Of a DNA stretch of 64,000 nt, positions 62,769-64,000 are shown piece by piece. Below the pieces are notes generated by a model that made no database searches, was not told the DNA's origin, and saw only the letters and a list, made by a program, of their open reading frames with translations. Position numbers and translations under genes: made by a program. The stretch's first letter is position 1, and every line of letters begins with the position of its first letter. Where the stretch lies: positions 15,270,001 through 15,334,000 of the forward strand of contig JAWQUS010000026.1 of NCBI GenBank assembly GCA_036365455.1, written 5' to 3'. Origin of the DNA: Macrosoma leucophasiata (lineage: Eukaryota; Arthropoda; Insecta; Lepidoptera; Hedylidae).

Positions 62769-62813
62769 AACTTATACTTTTAATTAAATAGTATTGAATT
62801 AAAAGTATAAGTT
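62769..62813. repeat. Hairpin, 17-bp perfect arms
   Basis: AACTTATACTTTTAATT and AATTAAAAGTATAAGTT around an 11-nt centre. Confidence 0.92.
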
Positions 62814-62989
62814 TTTTTTGCAAGCGAAGCAAGTAAAGGGAGATATTCTGATGGTGTGGTATACGACAAATGTCCCTGTAGACACCGAGAATGAGTTCTT
62901 CTCACCTGGATACATCTCTGTCGAGAGACTCTGGAAACACCACCTCTCTCTTTTGGTGGAGTGCTTCCGCGAAGACTTAGAAGGACATT

Positions 62990-64000
62990 GGAAAATTCTT
63001 GAGCACGTGCATTGTCGTCGAGCCGAGCTCTCATATTAATGGTCAAGCGCAGCGTAGGTACGAACTCGTTAAGATCGTATCAACAAAGCATTCATCTCGT
63101 CAGCCGTCGATCTTCGCGTCACCACGGGAAGCGTTTGCCGGAAATCGTCAGTGAACAGTAATGTGACACCACCCACTCAAATGTTCGTTCCTGCGGATGT
63201 CCTGCAGGATTCTGTCCACGGCCTCAACTGCCTTTCTATTGGCCATCGTACACTCATCCCATACAATCAGAGAGCAATCCTTGAGCATGTGTCCCTTATC
63301 ACTGTTACACGACACACCAAAAAGAGTCGTTTCGGCGCTTTCTAAATGTAAGGGAATTTTAAACATGGCATGTGCTGTCTTGCTATCCGGAAGCAGTGTG
63401 GCAGCAATTCCCCACGACGCTACAGCTATAGCAATTTTGCCTTGCCTCCTGACCTCTGCAAGTATGCCAGTGATAACAAACGTTTTTCCTGTTCCACCAG
63501 GAGCATCCAAGAAAAACATTTTACCCTGTTTTTGCCCAAAGCTTTCAAGGACGATATCATAAATTTGTTTTTGCTTTGAAGAGAACAAAGCGACATGGTC
63601 ATTTCGCCCGGATCGTAATTTGTCTTTATTCAGTTTATTCATTTATTTCATATAATTAGGCTCCTGGAGAGCACTTTTACATCGTCATTTTTTTAAACTA
63701 ACCTACAGTGAATAACTACTAATAATAATCAAAAACACAAGTCTCAGCGTTATACTCCCAATTTCTACGGTCTTGATGCGGTGATGATTTGGGGAGCTGG
63801 TAACCCATATTCGATAGTTCAATCACGGTGGAAATGACCACATCTTGAAATGAACTAATACAGGTGTTCAGCATGCGTTCATTAGTTACTTCGACTTCGT
63901 CTCCAGTAGCACGTGTCTCGTAAAAATAGGCCGTAGATAATCTTCAGACAGATGATGGCGATATTTCTCCGTCACTCACTGACGCTCACAAAAAGTTTCA
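62990..64000 (-). pseudogene. Helitron-type helicase (PIF1-like), frameshifted, runs off right edge
   Basis: A 164-residue frame (63148-63642) holds Walker A APGGTGKT (residues 47-54), the motif ASWGIAATLL and Walker B LIVWDEC (125-131), as in the SF1 helicase half of Helitron Rep-helicases. In other frames the next motifs follow: DDFRQTLPVVT (about 63115-63150), LRLTINMRARLDDNARAQEF (62995-63055). To the right TNERMLNTC and MGYQLPKSSPHQDR (63790-63900) continue the protein N-terminally. At least three frameshifts and a stop (63658) break it. A host PIF1 is less likely given the decay and the repeat context. Confidence 0.85.

Noticed and set aside
62818..63039. 73-codon plus frame opposite the helicase remnant
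   Set aside because: Antisense of the Helitron helicase region (NMRARLDD on the other strand).

Overview
The window looks like nuclear DNA of a lepidopteran insect (moth or butterfly). It is AT-rich, has one recognisable host gene, and is otherwise packed with interspersed repeats whose ends I recognise from moth and butterfly genomes: poly(A) SINEs, tRNA- and 5S-derived SINEs, RTE and CR1-like LINE 3' ends, GTAGGTACCTAC-type motifs, and 'CTAGCTG...GTAGGAT' repeats. I see no bacterial-type operon, CRISPR array, rRNA unit or convincing functional tRNA gene. Species cannot be named from the sequence.

Host gene. The only intact protein-coding locus is at 26893-28653 on the minus strand. It is a 586-residue single-pass membrane protein of the Kekkon/LIG type: signal peptide, LRRNT, leucine-rich repeats, LRRCT, one Ig domain, transmembrane helix, proline-rich tail. 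The whole open reading frame lies in one exon. A splice acceptor at 28686 shows that at least one 5' exon lies further right, and a candidate poly(A) signal lies at 26402-26407.

Mobile DNA, left to right. 1-665 is a broken Ty3/gypsy-type gag. 1-9 kb holds SINEs, an RTE 3' half (6532-7257), a TAGGGTTCCG-ended MITE (5612-6198) and a MITE carrying a tRNA-like segment (7531-7945). 9.4-12.4 kb holds an RTE-like remnant and a 5'-truncated CR1-like LINE with reverse-transcriptase motifs, stops and a frameshift. 12.4-26 kb is a SINE/LINE graveyard with a clean hAT-type MITE (19150-19334, 8-bp target duplication). Just upstream of the Kekkon-like exon, a mariner-like shell (28978-31970, TA target) contains a SINE and an internally deleted gypsy element with ATCTG target duplications. 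32-49 kb is SINEs, MITEs and LINE ends. 49517-52141 is a 2.6-kb element with about 190-bp inverted ends that splits a SINE and is flanked by a near-perfect 8-bp duplication. 52845-55005 has inverted arms of about 400 bp. 57961-58225 is a large tRNA-like palindrome. 59650-62680 is a degenerate array with about 0.4-0.9 kb spacing. 62990-64000 is a decayed Helitron helicase running off the right edge.

Family labels used below (my own): SINE-A (head GGTGGTAGAGCTCC, 3' poly-A; A2 = diverged sister), SINE-B (5S rRNA-like head, ATT-rich tail), SINE-C, SINE-D and SINE-E (tRNA-like heads), MITE-1 to MITE-4, Rep-G, Rep-H, Rep-J and Rep-K. All family assignments are from reading the sequence and from memory of known families; no database search was made.
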